Positions 38,319-47,820 of a stretch of 64,000 bases of DNA are shown piece by piece (positions within the stretch are counted from its first letter, which is position 1; each line of letters opens with the position of its first letter). The notes beneath the pieces are model-generated. The model saw nothing but the letters and a program-made list of their open reading frames with translations. It was not told the origin of the DNA and ran no database searches. The DNA is from Litorivicinus sp. Its GTDB lineage: Bacteria; Pseudomonadota; Gammaproteobacteria; Pseudomonadales; Litorivicinaceae. The stretch spans positions 29,755 through 93,754 of the forward strand of contig JAOLBK010000011.1 in assembly GCA_028339155.1 (NCBI GenBank). Direction: 5' to 3'. Position numbers and translations under genes: made by a program.

Positions 38319-40077
38319 GCAGTAACTCTTTCGTTATCAACTGACCATGGCGGATGATGACGGACAGCTCAGTTCCCTGGTAGGTATTGACCGAAAGACT
38401 AAATACACAATCAATCCAATCCCCCGCCATCACGACGGGAGGATGCCCGGTGGCCTGCGCACCAAACCAGACTGCTCGAATTTGCTTTGCTTCGACACGC
38501 AGATCCAGACTTAGATGAGATCCATCTCGTCCGATAATCTGCGAGGAAATCACTTCAAACACTCCCTCAAATAGGGGGCTTTCGAAACCTCTGCCAAATG
38601 GGCCTAACTGGCTAATTTGCTCCACTCGATCAAGTTCAAAATCATCCGATAACAGCTCCCCATCCGTTTGATGCCGGACAGCTACCGGGTAATCCGGATA
38701 GATCATCTGAAAAATTGCCTGCAGAGACTCACCAAATGACTCAAGGCCAGCCCTGCCGAGGGTCATCCCACAGGCTCCAGCATGCCCGCCATAACGAATA
38801 AAAACGCTTGGAACGCTGTCTGCAACGTGATCTAAAAGTCCTTTGGCATCCACTCCAGGAACTGACCTCATCGAACCAGTCAGCGTTCCATCCACAGTCC
38901 CCGGCGTCAGCACAATTGAAGGCACCCCCTCTGTTTCAACTAGCCGACTCGCAACAATTCCTTGCACCCCAGAGTGTCCATTTTCTAGAACAACACAGAG
39001 CACTAACCCTCCATGCATTCTTTGACGTCGAGCCAATGGCTTTGCATGCTCGACCATTTGCTTCTCAATTACTCGGCGTTTTTGATTATCCTGATCCAGA
39101 TCGCTATAGGCCTCCGCTGCACTTGTTAAATTCTCTGCAAACAAAAACTCAAATCCCCGCATTGAATGATCAATTCGTCCCCTCGCATTTAAGCGTGGAG
39201 CCAACTGAAATGCCAACCACTCTGAATCAACATCAGAAGGTAATTTCGTTAACTTATCGACGGCCACCTGCCAGCAAGGTCGCGTCTTGGCCTGGATCTG
39301 CTTCAGGCCTGTGAGAACGACAATCCGATTGGTCGCGCTATTGCCCATCGACACACAGTCAGCGATAGTTCCGAGCGCGACATAATCCAATAAATCGCCG
39401 AGTTTAGGAGTCGATTCACTCAATAATTTTTCTTCAATAAGTTGACTGCGAACAGCCGACATAACCAGCCAAGAAACCATGCAACCGGCGATAGATTTAT
39501 CTGGATAATCACAATCTACTCGATTTGGATTTATGACCGCATAAGCACTCACGGGCGGGCCAGCATCAGAAATACGGTGATGATCCGTAACGATCACATC
39601 TATCCCCTCACTATCCAACCGCGAGATCTGAAGCTCATCTGAGGAGCCACAATCAGCAGAAATAACCAGAACAGGAGGATTAATCGCTTCCAAAATGCGG
39701 TCAACTAAGCGCTCTGAAATTCCATAGCCATCCTCGATTCGATGCCCGATCCAGTGAGAAATTTGAGTGACTGGAACACCAAACCGAATAAGTGCGTGAG
39801 TCAGAACAGCATGACTTGTCAATCCATCGGCATCGTAATCTGTCAACACACCAATAGGCTGACCACTCCTAATAGCATCGACAATACGGTCGACGGCTGG
39901 AACAAGATCAGCTAACAAATTCGGCGCAGGGATATCACCAATCTTTGGATCCAAGACTAAATCAAGCGGTGTATCGCCATCGATACGGCCCGCGATGATC
40001 CGGGCTAAAAGAGGAGAAAGACCTCTTGAGCGAGCTTCGGCAAATACCGAAATATCGATAGGTCGGCTAGCACGCAT
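38311..40077 (-). CDS. recJ: Single-stranded-DNA-specific exonuclease RecJ
   Basis: A 588 aa 5'-3' ssDNA exonuclease acting in recombination and mismatch repair. DHH-family metal motifs are present: DYDADG (80-85), ADCGS (141-145), DHH (165-167) and the ALGTIADCV region; the DHHA1 part has GGHAGACG. The first motif reads DYDADG where many RecJ proteins have DYDVDG. Overlaps thrC by 1 nt (TAATG) and iclR by 8 nt. The thrC-recJ link is also found in pseudomonads. Confidence 0.96.
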   Translation of the reverse strand: MRASRPIDISVFAEARSRGLSPLLARIIAGRIDGDTPLDLVLDPKIGDIPAPNLLADLVPAVDRIVDAIRSGQPIGVLTDYDADGLTSHAVLTHALIRFGVPVTQISHWIGHRIEDGYGISERLVDRILEAINPPVLVISADCGSSDELQISRLDSEGIDVIVTDHHRISDAGPPVSAYAVINPNRVDCDYPDKSIAGCMVSWLVMSAVRSQLIEEKLLSESTPKLGDLLDYVALGTIADCVSMGNSATNRIVVLTGLKQIQAKTRPCWQVAVDKLTKLPSDVDSEWLAFQLAPRLNARGRIDHSMRGFEFLFAENLTSAAEAYSDLDQDNQKRRVIEKQMVEHAKPLARRQRMHGGLVLCVVLENGHSGVQGIVASRLVETEGVPSIVLTPGTVDGTLTGSMRSVPGVDAKGLLDHVADSVPSVFIRYGGHAGACGMTLGRAGLESFGESLQAIFQMIYPDYPVAVRHQTDGELLSDDFELDRVEQISQLGPFGRGFESPLFEGVFEVISSQIIGRDGSHLSLDLRVEAKQIRAVWFGAQATGHPPVVMAGDWIDCVFSLSVNTYQGTELSVIIRHGQLITKELLHA

Positions 40078-41456
40078 TACTTGGTCACTGTGTGAACAAA
40101 ATGCTGAACTTCCGAAAGATCGTTTTCAAGAATCGTATAGCGTTCATCACGAGTCAAAAGATCTGACATATCTGATGGTAACGGAACCTCGTCAAAGCCC
40201 GCTTTTTGAACGGCCTCAGAAAATTTTGCAGGGTGTGCAGTAGCGAGGACTACCTTTGTCATCTCTGCAGGCGCTATAGATAGCGCATCCATCCCCGTGG
40301 CTGTATGTGGATCAATCAACTCACCAGTTTCGGCAAATATCCGACGAATGGTGTCACACGTTCTATCATCATCCACTGCAATCGCAGAGAACAGTCCTCG
40401 AGCCTTTTCAACGGCAGAAGAATCCAAAGTGACTGAGCCGGTTTGAAATGCCTTCATAACATTCGCTATCTGCTCACCATCTTTCCCATACAAATCAAAC
40501 AGGAGGCGCTCAAAATTTGAACTAACAACAATATCCATCGAGGGCGATAAGGTCTTCGTCAATGGCTTTCGTGATAAGTCCCCAGATAATGCTCTGACCA
40601 ATGCATCATTGGCATTGGTTGCAACTGTGAAGTGGGCAATTGGCAATCCCATTTGGCACGCCATATAGCCACCATAAGCATCACCAAAGTTAGCAGAGGG
40701 GACACTAAACAAGACTGGACGATCAAGAACTCCGATACGAAGTCCCGAGTAAATGTAATACACCGTCTGAGCCATAATGCGGGCGAGATTAATCGAATTG
40801 ACAGCGAGCAATCGATTCGGCTGCACAAAGTCCTGATCCATAAATGATGCTTTGACGATAGCCTGACAGTCATCAAAGTTACCTTTCAAGGCGATGTTAT
40901 GAACATTTGCAGACATAACAGTCGTCATCTGACGGCGTTGCACTTCACTTACACGCTGATAAGGATGCAAAATAATCAAATCCAAATGTTTCGAATGTCT
41001 CGACCCTTCGATTGCTGCAGAACCCGTATCTCCAGAAGTAGCTCCCATTACGACACCATGCTCACCACGCCTCGCCAAAAAATGATCCAAAAGGCGGCCA
41101 AGCAACTGCAGAGCAAAGTCTTTAAAGGCCAGAGTTGGTCCGTGAAATAGCTCTAAAAGCCAAGTGTCACTTGTAAGTTGTTTAATAGGGGCGATGGCTT
41201 CGTGACGAAAAGATGCGTAAGCATCGATAACCATAAGCTCGAAGGTTTCTCTCAAAATCGTTCCCTCAACAAATGGCCACATCACCTCAATAGCTAATTT
41301 ATCATAAGGTAAAACTTGCCAAGCACGAAAAGTAGCCTCGGAAACCACAGGTAATTTTTCTGGCACGTAAAGTCCGCCGTCAGAGGCCAGTCCGGTCAGA
41401 ACCACTTCATCAAAATCGAGAACCGGTGCTAGCCCCCGAGTTGAGACAAATTTCAT
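40077..41456 (-). CDS. thrC: Threonine synthase
   Basis: PLP enzyme converting O-phosphohomoserine to threonine. The 459 aa length is that of the gammaproteobacterial/yeast-like form. The PLP lysine is K112 in LAFKDFALQ and SGDTGSAA (141-148) binds the cofactor phosphate. It overlaps hom by 4 nt (ATGA) and recJ by 1 nt, so the last two steps of threonine synthesis and a repair nuclease share a transcript. Confidence 0.97.
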   Translation of the reverse strand: MKFVSTRGLAPVLDFDEVVLTGLASDGGLYVPEKLPVVSEATFRAWQVLPYDKLAIEVMWPFVEGTILRETFELMVIDAYASFRHEAIAPIKQLTSDTWLLELFHGPTLAFKDFALQLLGRLLDHFLARRGEHGVVMGATSGDTGSAAIEGSRHSKHLDLIILHPYQRVSEVQRRQMTTVMSANVHNIALKGNFDDCQAIVKASFMDQDFVQPNRLLAVNSINLARIMAQTVYYIYSGLRIGVLDRPVLFSVPSANFGDAYGGYMACQMGLPIAHFTVATNANDALVRALSGDLSRKPLTKTLSPSMDIVVSSNFERLLFDLYGKDGEQIANVMKAFQTGSVTLDSSAVEKARGLFSAIAVDDDRTCDTIRRIFAETGELIDPHTATGMDALSIAPAEMTKVVLATAHPAKFSEAVQKAGFDEVPLPSDMSDLLTRDERYTILENDLSEVQHFVHTVTK

Positions 41457-42766
41457 CCCTGATCCCCAAGAGTTTCAACACGAATTACCACCGGTTGGCC
41501 AACAACAAATTCCCTTCTATTGATGTCAGACAGCGCATTATTGAGAGCTTTCTCATGAACAGTATGAGTTAAGAGAATCAACACCACAGGCTCACCCACC
41601 ACTCCATCTTTTTGTATTACGCTTTCAAGCGAAACGAGATGACCTGCGAGGATTCGGGTAATTTCCGCCAGCACACCTGTTTCATCTCGAACGGAAAAAC
41701 GCACGTAAAATGGACAAAGAGTTTCCTCGATTGACAAAATTGGCAAATTTTTCAAACAACCCGGCTGAAATGCCAAATGCGGCACCCGATTAATCGGATC
41801 TGCCGTTAGCAATCGCGCCAGATCAACCAAGTCCGCGACTACCGCGCTCCCGGTCGCCAACGAGCCGGCGCCAGGACCATAGTGCAAGGTTGAACCAACT
41901 GCATCACCATGAATCTGGACTGCATTCATCACACCATTTACATTCGCAAGCAACTGGGTTTCGTGGATTAAAGTCGGATGAACGCGCATTTCAACGCCAT
42001 TTTTTGTTTTACGAGCGATCCCTAAATGCTTGATTCGATATCCGAGATCTTCTGCACAGCTGAGGTCCAAGAGACTGATTCCGGAAATACCTTGGATGCT
42101 GACTGCGGCGAAATTTAATGGAATACCGAATGCAATTGAAGCTAAAATTGCGAGCTTATGCGCTGCATCAATGCCTTCCACATCGAAGGTTGGATCTGAC
42201 TCAGCGAATCCTAGCGCCTGTGCCTCAGACAATACGCTTGCAAAGTCTCGACCACCGTCTCGCATCTCAGTCAAGATATAGTTGCCAGTACCATTAATAA
42301 TCCCAGCAAGCCAGTTGATCTGATTTGCTGCCAATCCCTCTCGAAGCGCTTTGACGACTGGAATCCCTCCCGCGACTGCTGCTTCAAACGCTATCGTGAC
42401 CCCTTTCGCTTGAGCCTTCTCAAATAGCTCATTGCCATATTGCGCGATCAATGCCTTATTCGCTGTGATCACATGCTTTCCAGAATCGATGGCTGTTTCA
42501 ATCAGATCAAGTGCATAATCGACACCACCGATTAATTCAACAAAAATGTCGACCTCAGGATTTTTCGCAACCTCCATTAAGTCGCGTGAAATGCGTATAC
42601 CCGAAAGATCTACACCATCACGATTACGTCGCGCCCCAACATGCTTAACCTCAAGTTCTCTGCCTATACGCTTAGTCAACTCTCCTCGATTATTTTTTAA
42701 AATCTGGAGAGTTCCTTGCGCTACAGTTCCTAAACCAACAAGGCCCACTGAAATAGGTTTCAACAC
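41453..42766 (-). CDS. hom: Homoserine dehydrogenase
   Basis: Reduces aspartate semialdehyde to homoserine. The 437 aa monofunctional enzyme has the Rossmann motif GLVGLGTVAQG (8-18), the catalytic-domain signatures GGIPVVKALREGL and INGTGNYILTEM, and a C-terminal ACT domain (about 350-430) that normally gives threonine feedback inhibition. It is not fused to aspartokinase. It starts 7 nt after the aminotransferase stop. Confidence 0.97.
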   Translation of the reverse strand: MLKPISVGLVGLGTVAQGTLQILKNNRGELTKRIGRELEVKHVGARRNRDGVDLSGIRISRDLMEVAKNPEVDIFVELIGGVDYALDLIETAIDSGKHVITANKALIAQYGNELFEKAQAKGVTIAFEAAVAGGIPVVKALREGLAANQINWLAGIINGTGNYILTEMRDGGRDFASVLSEAQALGFAESDPTFDVEGIDAAHKLAILASIAFGIPLNFAAVSIQGISGISLLDLSCAEDLGYRIKHLGIARKTKNGVEMRVHPTLIHETQLLANVNGVMNAVQIHGDAVGSTLHYGPGAGSLATGSAVVADLVDLARLLTADPINRVPHLAFQPGCLKNLPILSIEETLCPFYVRFSVRDETGVLAEITRILAGHLVSLESVIQKDGVVGEPVVLILLTHTVHEKALNNALSDINRREFVVGQPVVIRVETLGDQG

Positions 42767-42773
42767 AGCATCC

Positions 42774-43973
42774 TTAAACGTCGCGAGTTAATTTTTCATC
42801 ATCACGAAACATTCGTTTGACATTTCTCAAAGCTTGACGCGTACGATGCTCATTCTCGATTAATGCAAAACGAACATGGTCGTCACCATACTGACCAAAT
42901 CCAATTCCTGGACTTACCGCAACATCCGCGTCCCGGATTAGTTTTTTTGCAAATTCCAAAGATCCCATCTCTCGATATTGTGAAGGGATACGAGCCCACA
43001 CAAACATGGTAGCTTTTGGCTTTTGAACTGGCCAGCCAAGTAAGCTCAGCCCTTCTATCAAGACATCGCGACGTGACTGGTACATGTCACGAATTTCGTT
43101 GACGCATGATTGATCCCCCTCAAGCGCCTCAATCGCAGCAACTTGAATAGGCGTAAAAGTTCCATAATCCAAATAGGATTTAATCCGAGCAAGAGCTCCA
43201 ACCAACTCCTTGTTGCCCGCAGCAAATCCAACGCGCCAGCCTGGCATGTTATAACTCTTAGACAGTGAAAAAAATTCAATGGCAAGATCCTTAGCACCTT
43301 TCACTTCCAAAATTGAGGGCGCAACATAACCGTCAAAACAAATATCTGCATACGCCAAGTCCTGGATCACCCAAATATTATGCTCTCGAGCAATTTCCAC
43401 AACTTTCTCAAAGAAATCGAGTTCAACACACATCGCTGTAGGATTGGCCGGAAAGTTTAAAACCAGCATTTTAGGCCTTGGCCATGAAGTTTCGATAGCT
43501 TTGACGAACTCGCCAAAGAAATCCTCGCCGGGCACCAAAGGGACATGTCGTATGTCTGCCCCTGCGATTACAAATCCATAAGGATGAATCGGATAAGCTG
43601 GATTTGGTACAAGAACCGCATCCCCTGGACCCAACGTAGCCATTGCCAAATGAGCCAGGCCCTCTTTGGAACCAATGGTTGAAATAACTTCAGTTTCAGG
43701 ATCTAAATCCACGTTGTATCGAGTTTTATACCAATTTGACATTGCCAGTCGCAATCGCGGAATACCCTTAGATTGCGAGTAACGGTGGGTATCGTCACGC
43801 TCCGCTGTTTCCACTAATTTTTTGACAATATGCGGGGGCGTTGGCTGATCTGGATTTCCCATCGAAAAATCGATTACATCTTTCCCCGCCGCGCGAGCCG
43901 TTTGGCGCATATCGCCAATTACGTTAAAGACGTAAGGGGGCAGTCTCTCAATGCGTGGAAAAGTCGTATCCAA
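42774..43973 (-). CDS. alaC: Alanine-type aminotransferase (AlaC/YfdZ-like)
   Basis: Class I PLP aminotransferase of 399 aa. The PLP lysine is K239 in [25 protein letters not shown] and NFPANPTA are the substrate and cofactor regions. The [10 protein letters not shown] context matches AlaC-type glutamate-pyruvate aminotransferases, which commonly stand just before hom-thrC in gammaproteobacteria. A role in methionine or aspartate family metabolism cannot be excluded. It lies 39 nt downstream of dsbC. Confidence 0.88.
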   Translation of the reverse strand: MDTTFPRIERLPPYVFNVIGDMRQTARAAGKDVIDFSMGNPDQPTPPHIVKKLVETAERDDTHRYSQSKGIPRLRLAMSNWYKTRYNVDLDPETEVISTIGSKEGLAHLAMATLGPGDAVLVPNPAYPIHPYGFVIAGADIRHVPLVPGEDFFGEFVKAIETSWPRPKMLVLNFPANPTAMCVELDFFEKVVEIAREHNIWVIQDLAYADICFDGYVAPSILEVKGAKDLAIEFFSLSKSYNMPGWRVGFAAGNKELVGALARIKSYLDYGTFTPIQVAAIEALEGDQSCVNEIRDMYQSRRDVLIEGLSLLGWPVQKPKATMFVWARIPSQYREMGSLEFAKKLIRDADVAVSPGIGFGQYGDDHVRFALIENEHRTRQALRNVKRMFRDDEKLTRDV

Positions 43974-44012
43974 AATTTAGTACTCGATTAGTTCTTGATA
44001 ATTAATTGTAGC

Positions 44013-44726
44013 TTAAGAACCACTCTGATTCATGCGCTTTAGAAGCTCTTTCCATGGCATGTAACCTGGCTGCATATCACCATTCTCAAAGATCAAAGTA
44101 GGTGTCCCTGTAATCCCCAGTCGTTGGCCCAGATTAAACTGATCACCCACTGAATTTTCGCAAGACTCATCAGGAATATTTTCACCCTGCTTGGCCCGTG
44201 TCATTGCATTTTTTCGATCCTGAGAACAAATCACAGACACATATTTCCGATAGGAGTCAGACTGCAGGCCAGCGCGGGGGAAAGCAGCATATCGTACCTC
44301 AACACCCTGATCTAAAAGTGAGTCGATTTCGGAATGCAATTTCCGACAATAACCACAGTCGATATCAGTAAACACTAAGAGTCGATATTTCACCTCGTCC
44401 TCAGGTGTAAAGATGACTAAATCCTGATCATTTAACTCCCCTGATAGCCGCTTTCTATCTGATCGACGTCCAATATCTGTTAAATTAATGAAACCTATCT
44501 CCCCGATCTCATACAAGTTACCTGCGACAAAATATGTGCCTTTTGAATCCGCATAGAGCCGCTCACCGCTCACCAATCTAACCTCGAAAAAAGGCGAATT
44601 CTCAACTAATTGGATAGATTGAATCTGGATCGACTGATTGATCCCGGTTATGGCTTCGCGTATCTGGGCCTCACCACCCAAAACAGATCGCGAGAGCAGA
44701 ACAAACAAGATAATAAACCAACGCAT
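44013..44726 (-). CDS. dsbC: Periplasmic disulfide isomerase DsbC
   Basis: Corrects mispaired disulfides in the periplasm. A signal peptide ends near SVLG (14-17); the N-terminal dimerisation domain covers about 20-75; the thioredoxin domain has CGYC (124-127), cis-proline after TGT (P209) and a second probable disulfide C167-C189 as in E. coli DsbC. A very strong ribosome site, GGAGGTGAC, precedes the ATG. DsbD, needed to keep it reduced, is not in the window. Confidence 0.96.
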   Translation of the reverse strand: MRWFIILFVLLSRSVLGGEAQIREAITGINQSIQIQSIQLVENSPFFEVRLVSGERLYADSKGTYFVAGNLYEIGEIGFINLTDIGRRSDRKRLSGELNDQDLVIFTPEDEVKYRLLVFTDIDCGYCRKLHSEIDSLLDQGVEVRYAAFPRAGLQSDSYRKYVSVICSQDRKNAMTRAKQGENIPDESCENSVGDQFNLGQRLGITGTPTLIFENGDMQPGYMPWKELLKRMNQSGS

Positions 44727-44760
44727 GTGTCACCTCCTGAAAATGAAATCAAAGTGTAGC

Positions 44761-45648
44761 TCAACCACGAGGGTGATGGGCGCTATGCAACTGCTTTAAA
44801 CGTTCCTTCGCCACGTGCGTATATATTTGTGTTGTTGATAGATCCTCATGACCTAGCAACAACTGCACAACACGCAAATCTGCTCCATGATTAACTAGAT
44901 GAGTAGCGAAGGCGTGCCGAAGCGTGTGCGGACTCAAATCCGACGAGATATTAGCAATCTTAGCCAGATGCTTTAGACGATACCAGAATGTCTGCCGAGT
45001 CATCGCTCGTCCTGACCGTCCTGGAAACAGTGCCAGTCCACGGGGATCAGGAAACTCAGGCCTCACCGTCAAAAGATAGTGCTCAAGCCAATCTCGCGCA
45101 TTATCGCCTAATGGCACGATACGTTCTCTTGATCCCTTTCCGATCACTCGAACAACGCCCTGGTCCATGCTCACGTTGGTGCGCGCGAGACCACACAATT
45201 CACTGACCCTGAGCCCTGATGCATATAAAACCTCCAGCATTGTGCGATCCCGAAACCCAATCAAGGTCTCCGTATCTGGCGCTTCAAGTAATCGCAAAAC
45301 ATCAGATTCACTCAAAACCTTCGGCAAAGACTGGCCCTTCGATGGGCGCTGAACCCGCGCCATTGGATCATCATTGCGCTGACCAATACGAACGAGGTAT
45401 TTGAAATAACCATTTAAGGCAGAAAGACTTCTTTGAACAGAGGTGATTTTTCGCTTAATAAAAAAAAGATGACTTATATATTCATTAATTTCAGATTCAG
45501 TTACATCACTCAAGGCCTTTCCCAAGCTATCGAAAAAGGCTTCGGCATGGAATAAATCAATACGATAAGCGGAAAGTGTTGGCTCAGAGAGACCACGCTC
45601 TAAGTAAAGTGCATCCAAGTAGTCATCAATTGGCAACTGAATAATCAT
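44761..45648 (-). CDS. xerD: Tyrosine recombinase XerD
   Basis: Resolves chromosome dimers at dif with XerC. From the ATG at 45648 the protein is 295 aa, close to E. coli XerD (298). Catalytic residues are R147 (GLRVSEL), K171, H241 and R244 (HTLRHAFATHL), H267 (LGHEDLSTTQ) and nucleophile Y276 (IYTHV). A start 13 codons upstream is possible but would add an atypical hydrophobic leader. First gene of the long minus-strand chain with dsbC, alaC, hom and thrC. Confidence 0.96.
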   Translation of the reverse strand: MIIQLPIDDYLDALYLERGLSEPTLSAYRIDLFHAEAFFDSLGKALSDVTESEINEYISHLFFIKRKITSVQRSLSALNGYFKYLVRIGQRNDDPMARVQRPSKGQSLPKVLSESDVLRLLEAPDTETLIGFRDRTMLEVLYASGLRVSELCGLARTNVSMDQGVVRVIGKGSRERIVPLGDNARDWLEHYLLTVRPEFPDPRGLALFPGRSGRAMTRQTFWYRLKHLAKIANISSDLSPHTLRHAFATHLVNHGADLRVVQLLLGHEDLSTTQIYTHVAKERLKQLHSAHHPRG

Positions 45649-45693
45649 GATTAAAGAGACTAGCACGCTCTCTAAAAAAGCGAGCAATCAAAA

Positions 45694-45712
45694 TTTCTAA
45701 TACACTTAGAAA
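45694..45712 (-). terminator. AT-rich hairpin, possible weak terminator after rplS
   Basis: TTTCTAA and TTAGAAA (7 bp, 5 nt loop TACAC) followed on the minus strand by TTTTG. The stem is AT-only apart from one pair, so termination would be weak. It is the only hairpin with a T run between rplS and xerD. Confidence 0.3.
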
Positions 45713-45781
45713 AAATACTGAATCAGCCCGCGGCATTTCGAGACACCTAGATTCGAATTAACTTACAGCCCAGCATTATCA

Positions 45782-45842
45782 AAGCTCACATTAAACGATG
45801 ACCCGAAAGGAGTTTGACTGACGAGTTTAAAGAAGTGAGCTT
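45782..45842. repeat. Long imperfect inverted repeat downstream of rplS
   Basis: AAGCTCAC (45782-45789) pairs with GTGAGCTT (45835-45842), and inside it TTAAAC (45791-45796) pairs with GTTTAA (45825-45830), giving a stem of two arms around a 28 nt loop. It begins 18 nt after the rplS stop and could protect the 3' end of the transcript or help terminate it. Confidence 0.5.
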
Positions 45843-45859
45843 CAATTCGCTATACCAGC

Positions 45860-46219
45860 TTATTTAGTGGTCAATTTTTCTTTGATGCGAGCCGCCCTGC
45901 CGGAAAGCTCACGTAAGTGATAGAGCTTTGCTTTTCTGACATCACCGCGACGCTTGACTGTAATCGATTCGATTAAAGGCGAATGCAACTGAAATGTCCG
46001 CTCAACCCCAATACCATGCGAGATTTTTCGTGCAATAAAACTTGAATGCAGTCCACGATTTGATCTAGCAATAACTACACCTTCATATGCCTGCAAACGC
46101 TCACGCGTTCCTTCTTTAACCCGGACCTGAACAACTACCGTGTCTCCTGGCGAAAACACCGGTACGTCTGTCTTCATTTGCTCTTGGTTGAGCGCTTCAA
46201 TGATCGGATTCATGCTCAC
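45860..46219 (-). CDS. rplS: 50S ribosomal protein L19
   Basis: A 119 aa ribosomal protein at the 30S-50S bridge. [16 protein letters not shown] and [17 protein letters not shown] are diagnostic. I use the GTG at 46219, which overlaps the trmD stop (GTGA) and has GGGAG 8 nt upstream; an ATG two codons later is the alternative. Last gene of the rpsP-rimM-trmD-rplS operon. Confidence 0.97.
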   Translation of the reverse strand: MSMNPIIEALNQEQMKTDVPVFSPGDTVVVQVRVKEGTRERLQAYEGVVIARSNRGLHSSFIARKISHGIGVERTFQLHSPLIESITVKRRGDVRKAKLYHLRELSGRAARIKEKLTTK

Positions 46220-46953
46220 GGCTTTGACTCCCTAATAAATTCATTTAGCAAATTATTATCTTCATCAGACAATACTTGCCTCTCCAATATCTCGGGCCGA
46301 CGCATCCACGTCCGCCCCAAGGCCTGTTTTCGTCGCCATCGTGCAATTTCAGCATGATGGCCACTTAGTAAGACATCTGGCACGCGCTGTCCCGCTATCT
46401 TTTCGGGTCTCGTGTAATGTGGGCAATCGAGAATCCCATCACTAAAAGAATCTTCCAGCACACTACTAGGAGATCCCACCACTCCAGGAACCAGTCGCCC
46501 GACCGCATCCAAGACAGCTATGGCGGCCGGCTCCCCGCCAGAAAGCACAAAATCCCCTAAAGAAATTTCTCGATCAATATCTAACGCAATAACGCGTTCA
46601 TCAATGCCTTCATAACGCCCAGATACCAGAATTAACTCTGAAAGTTTTGCTAATTCTGCCACCAAAACCTGACTCAGTGGCTCTCCCTGAGGGCTCAAAT
46701 ACACCACCGGAGCAGCAGGCAATTTTTCTTTTGCTGCTAGGATCGACGCTCGTAACGTGTTCACTTTCATCAGCATTCCTGGACCACCACCATAGGGGCG
46801 ATCGTCCACTGTCTGATGTGCATCACTCGCGTACGCTCTTGGACTGAAAGTCACCAGACTCAACAATCCATTACTCAATCCGCGGCCAATCACACCGAAG
46901 CTGAGAGCTTTCTCAACCATTTCTGGAAATAAGGTGATTACACCCCACTTCAT
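46216..46953 (-). CDS. trmD: tRNA (guanine-N1-)-methyltransferase TrmD
   Basis: Methylates G37 of tRNAs reading CNN codons and so prevents frameshifting. The 245 aa product has the SPOUT trefoil-knot segments [15 protein letters not shown] and [14 protein letters not shown]. Start overlaps the rimM stop by 1 nt (TAATG). Confidence 0.98.
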   Translation of the reverse strand: MKWGVITLFPEMVEKALSFGVIGRGLSNGLLSLVTFSPRAYASDAHQTVDDRPYGGGPGMLMKVNTLRASILAAKEKLPAAPVVYLSPQGEPLSQVLVAELAKLSELILVSGRYEGIDERVIALDIDREISLGDFVLSGGEPAAIAVLDAVGRLVPGVVGSPSSVLEDSFSDGILDCPHYTRPEKIAGQRVPDVLLSGHHAEIARWRRKQALGRTWMRRPEILERQVLSDEDNNLLNEFIRESKP

Positions 46954-47495
46954 TAAAATTCAGGATCCCAATCGACAGTAATTACCCTGCCTGACATATC
47001 CACAGAAGTTACTGTCTGCTCAATAAAAGGTATCAATCGTTCTGTGCGGTCGACACTATTTTCATCACCTTTTACAATCAATACATCGTTGGCTCCAGTG
47101 GCAATCATCGCCTGGACTATACCCAGATCAACACCCTCTAAAGTCTTCGTTCTGCAACCCTCAAGGTCACGCCAATAAAATTCATCATTACTTAATTTTG
47201 GCAAATGCACTGAATCTACTTCGATGACACAGTTCACCAATTTTTCTACACTTGTCCTATCTGGACAACCTTTCAGCCGTACCACGATCCCTTTGTCACG
47301 CAACTTCCAAGTCTCTGGCTCGGTCTGAAAACCGACGACCTCAAGCCGACCGCTTGGTAAATCAGCTTTTCTTATCAAGGTCCATGGAGTCCACTGAAAC
47401 AGCGAGCTTGGGTCCTGGGTAAAACTATCCATCCACACCCAACCTTGGAGACCGAAAGGCGATTTAATCCGCCCTACGATTACCCGATCACTCAT
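46953..47495 (-). CDS. rimM: 16S rRNA processing protein RimM
   Basis: A 180 aa maturation factor for the 30S head that binds S19. N-terminal RimM barrel ([14 protein letters not shown] at 7-20) and a C-terminal PRC-like barrel (about 100-178, FYWRDLEGC and LIPFIEQTV). Start overlaps the rpsP stop by 1 nt. Confidence 0.96.
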   Translation of the reverse strand: MSDRVIVGRIKSPFGLQGWVWMDSFTQDPSSLFQWTPWTLIRKADLPSGRLEVVGFQTEPETWKLRDKGIVVRLKGCPDRTSVEKLVNCVIEVDSVHLPKLSNDEFYWRDLEGCRTKTLEGVDLGIVQAMIATGANDVLIVKGDENSVDRTERLIPFIEQTVTSVDMSGRVITVDWDPEF

Positions 47496-47743
47496 TACGA
47501 TGCCTGGCGAGCATCCTTGATCAAGCGTTTTACCCTGTCAGATGTCGTTGCACCCATTTCGATCCAATGGTCCACTCGCGACAGATCTACGCGAAGCCGC
47601 TCAGCCTGACCTTGCGCTAAGGGGTTAAAAAAACCAATACGCTCAATAAAGCGGCCGTCGCGTGCGTTCCGGCTATCAGTCACCGTTAGGTGATAAAAGG
47701 GACGCTTTTTGGAGCCGCCACGTGAAAGACGAATCGTTACCAT
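47495..47743 (-). CDS. rpsP: 30S ribosomal protein S16
   Basis: An 82 aa ribosomal protein; [20 protein letters not shown] and [19 protein letters not shown] are textbook S16 segments. It follows ffh by 77 nt, the spacing where the operon's own promoter may lie. Confidence 0.98.
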   Translation of the reverse strand: MVTIRLSRGGSKKRPFYHLTVTDSRNARDGRFIERIGFFNPLAQGQAERLRVDLSRVDHWIEMGATTSDRVKRLIKDARQAS

Positions 47744-47820
47744 AGTCTTTTAATCCTGTGTACTGATCTAATAGAGCCTAAAATTCAGAGGCGCGCAATG
47801 ATAATGAGTTTGTTAAAAAC

